From: Panorpa germanica
Taxonomy: Eukaryota > Arthropoda > Insecta > Mecoptera > Panorpidae
Length of the DNA: 64,000 nucleotides
Direction: 5' to 3'
NCBI GenBank assembly: GCA_963678705.1
Contig: OY783210.1
Coordinates: 15,315,331-15,379,330, forward strand
In this document: positions 63,436-64,000 of the stretch, one piece after another
Layout of the letters: each line of letters starts with the position of its first letter
How positions within the stretch are numbered: position 1 is the stretch's first letter
Notes under the pieces: generated by a model
The model's input: only the letters and a program-made list of their open reading frames with translations
Told to the model about the DNA's origin: nothing
The model's database searches: none
Program-made: the position numbers and the translations under genes

Positions 63436-64000
63436 ATAAAGAAAATGTTCTAAAATCGGCGTATTATTTTTGCGCATTGCATATAAAGACCTCTACTGTA
63501 TTTTTGTTTAATTAATAATTCCGCTGTTGTATGCTACGGTTGTCCCTACATGTTCTTACAAACCTTCTACCTTTTACCCATGGAAGCACTAATGTTTATT
63601 TCTTTATTCCACGGATGTTAGAGCCTATTCACGACATGTGGGTGTAGCCATTTAACAAGAATATAAAGCTAAGAATAACAACGTACTTTACGTAAAATGG
63701 ATTTTCTTTTATTCGTTGAGAGAAGGGATCATTTAGACAAATATTCACGTCTTTCTAATGTATACCGCGTTCTGCTTTCTATAGATACCCATTCTATAGC
63801 TTTCTATGCCTTTTATACTATAAAGGTCAACTTAAAATATATTGTTATTAATAAACATTATTATGTAAATCTATTGTGAAATGAGTTTACATAAAAAATG
63901 TCATCTCACTGACATCTAGTGGCTTAGTTTAGTACTAAGAGCGAATGTAAAAATTTATTCACAAAAAATTGTTGTGTTAAATGTAGTACATGATATATTA
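63436..64000. other. No gene recognised
   Basis: AT-rich. The 60-codon ORF at 63697 has no recognisable feature. Confidence 0.35.

Overview
The window looks like one stretch of an insect nuclear genome. It is very AT-rich, has spliceosomal introns with GTAAGT/GTGAGT donors, and is full of DNA-transposon relics (mariner, PIF/Harbinger-like, hAT-like, TTAA-flanked) and 3' ends of LINEs. The LINE tails and one mariner resemble families common in ants and other Hymenoptera, but the order of insect cannot be settled from this sequence. I saw no LTR retrotransposon, endogenous virus, Polinton, CRISPR array, rRNA gene or intact tRNA gene.

The one gene I recognise with confidence is Tomosyn (syntaxin-binding protein 5 family) on the minus strand. 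Eleven internal coding exons lie between 26710 and 11013. All have consensus splice sites, and every junction keeps the reading frame. Together they encode about 821 residues: most of the first WD40 beta-propeller, the start of the second half, and a large serine/proline-rich hypervariable linker. The 5' exons (N-terminus and first blades) and the 3' exons (rest of the second propeller and the R-SNARE tail) are not in the window. The flanking introns are therefore at least 37 kb upstream and 11 kb downstream, unless short exons were missed.

Upstream of the first recognised Tomosyn exon (26.7-64 kb) the sequence is mostly repeats and AT-rich DNA. It also holds several short minus-strand open segments that look like exons of an unidentified gene. 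Two of them (60481-60621 and 51512-51623) have good splice signals and matching phase. Three others (46858-47000, 45038-45105, 42104-42234) look coding but cannot be joined to the pair directly. None matches a family I can name, and they do not fit the missing Tomosyn N-terminus, so they may be a gene nested in the Tomosyn intron or its upstream neighbour.

Repeats by region: 0.8-4.7 kb has CAGGGTGTC-ended elements and a deleted mariner with long inverted repeats. 6.6-10.1 kb has an interspersed TGGGCTTGTGTCC element, a CATTCCCACTCA element and a second deleted mariner. The Tomosyn introns hold Harbinger-like MITEs (12.9, 20.6, 24.7 kb), a TTAA-flanked element (17.0 kb), more TGGGCTTG copies and a TA microsatellite (23.9 kb). 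24.6 and 30.4 kb carry a 574-bp duplication. 31.9-34.4 kb holds two LINE 3' ends. 37.8-63.4 kb carries a second TTAA element, hAT-like MITEs, tRNA-derived SINEs, more LINE fragments and further copies of the same MITE families.

No previously undescribed biological system is evident. The most useful leads are the unidentified minus-strand exons and the well-bounded MITE families with readable target-site duplications.
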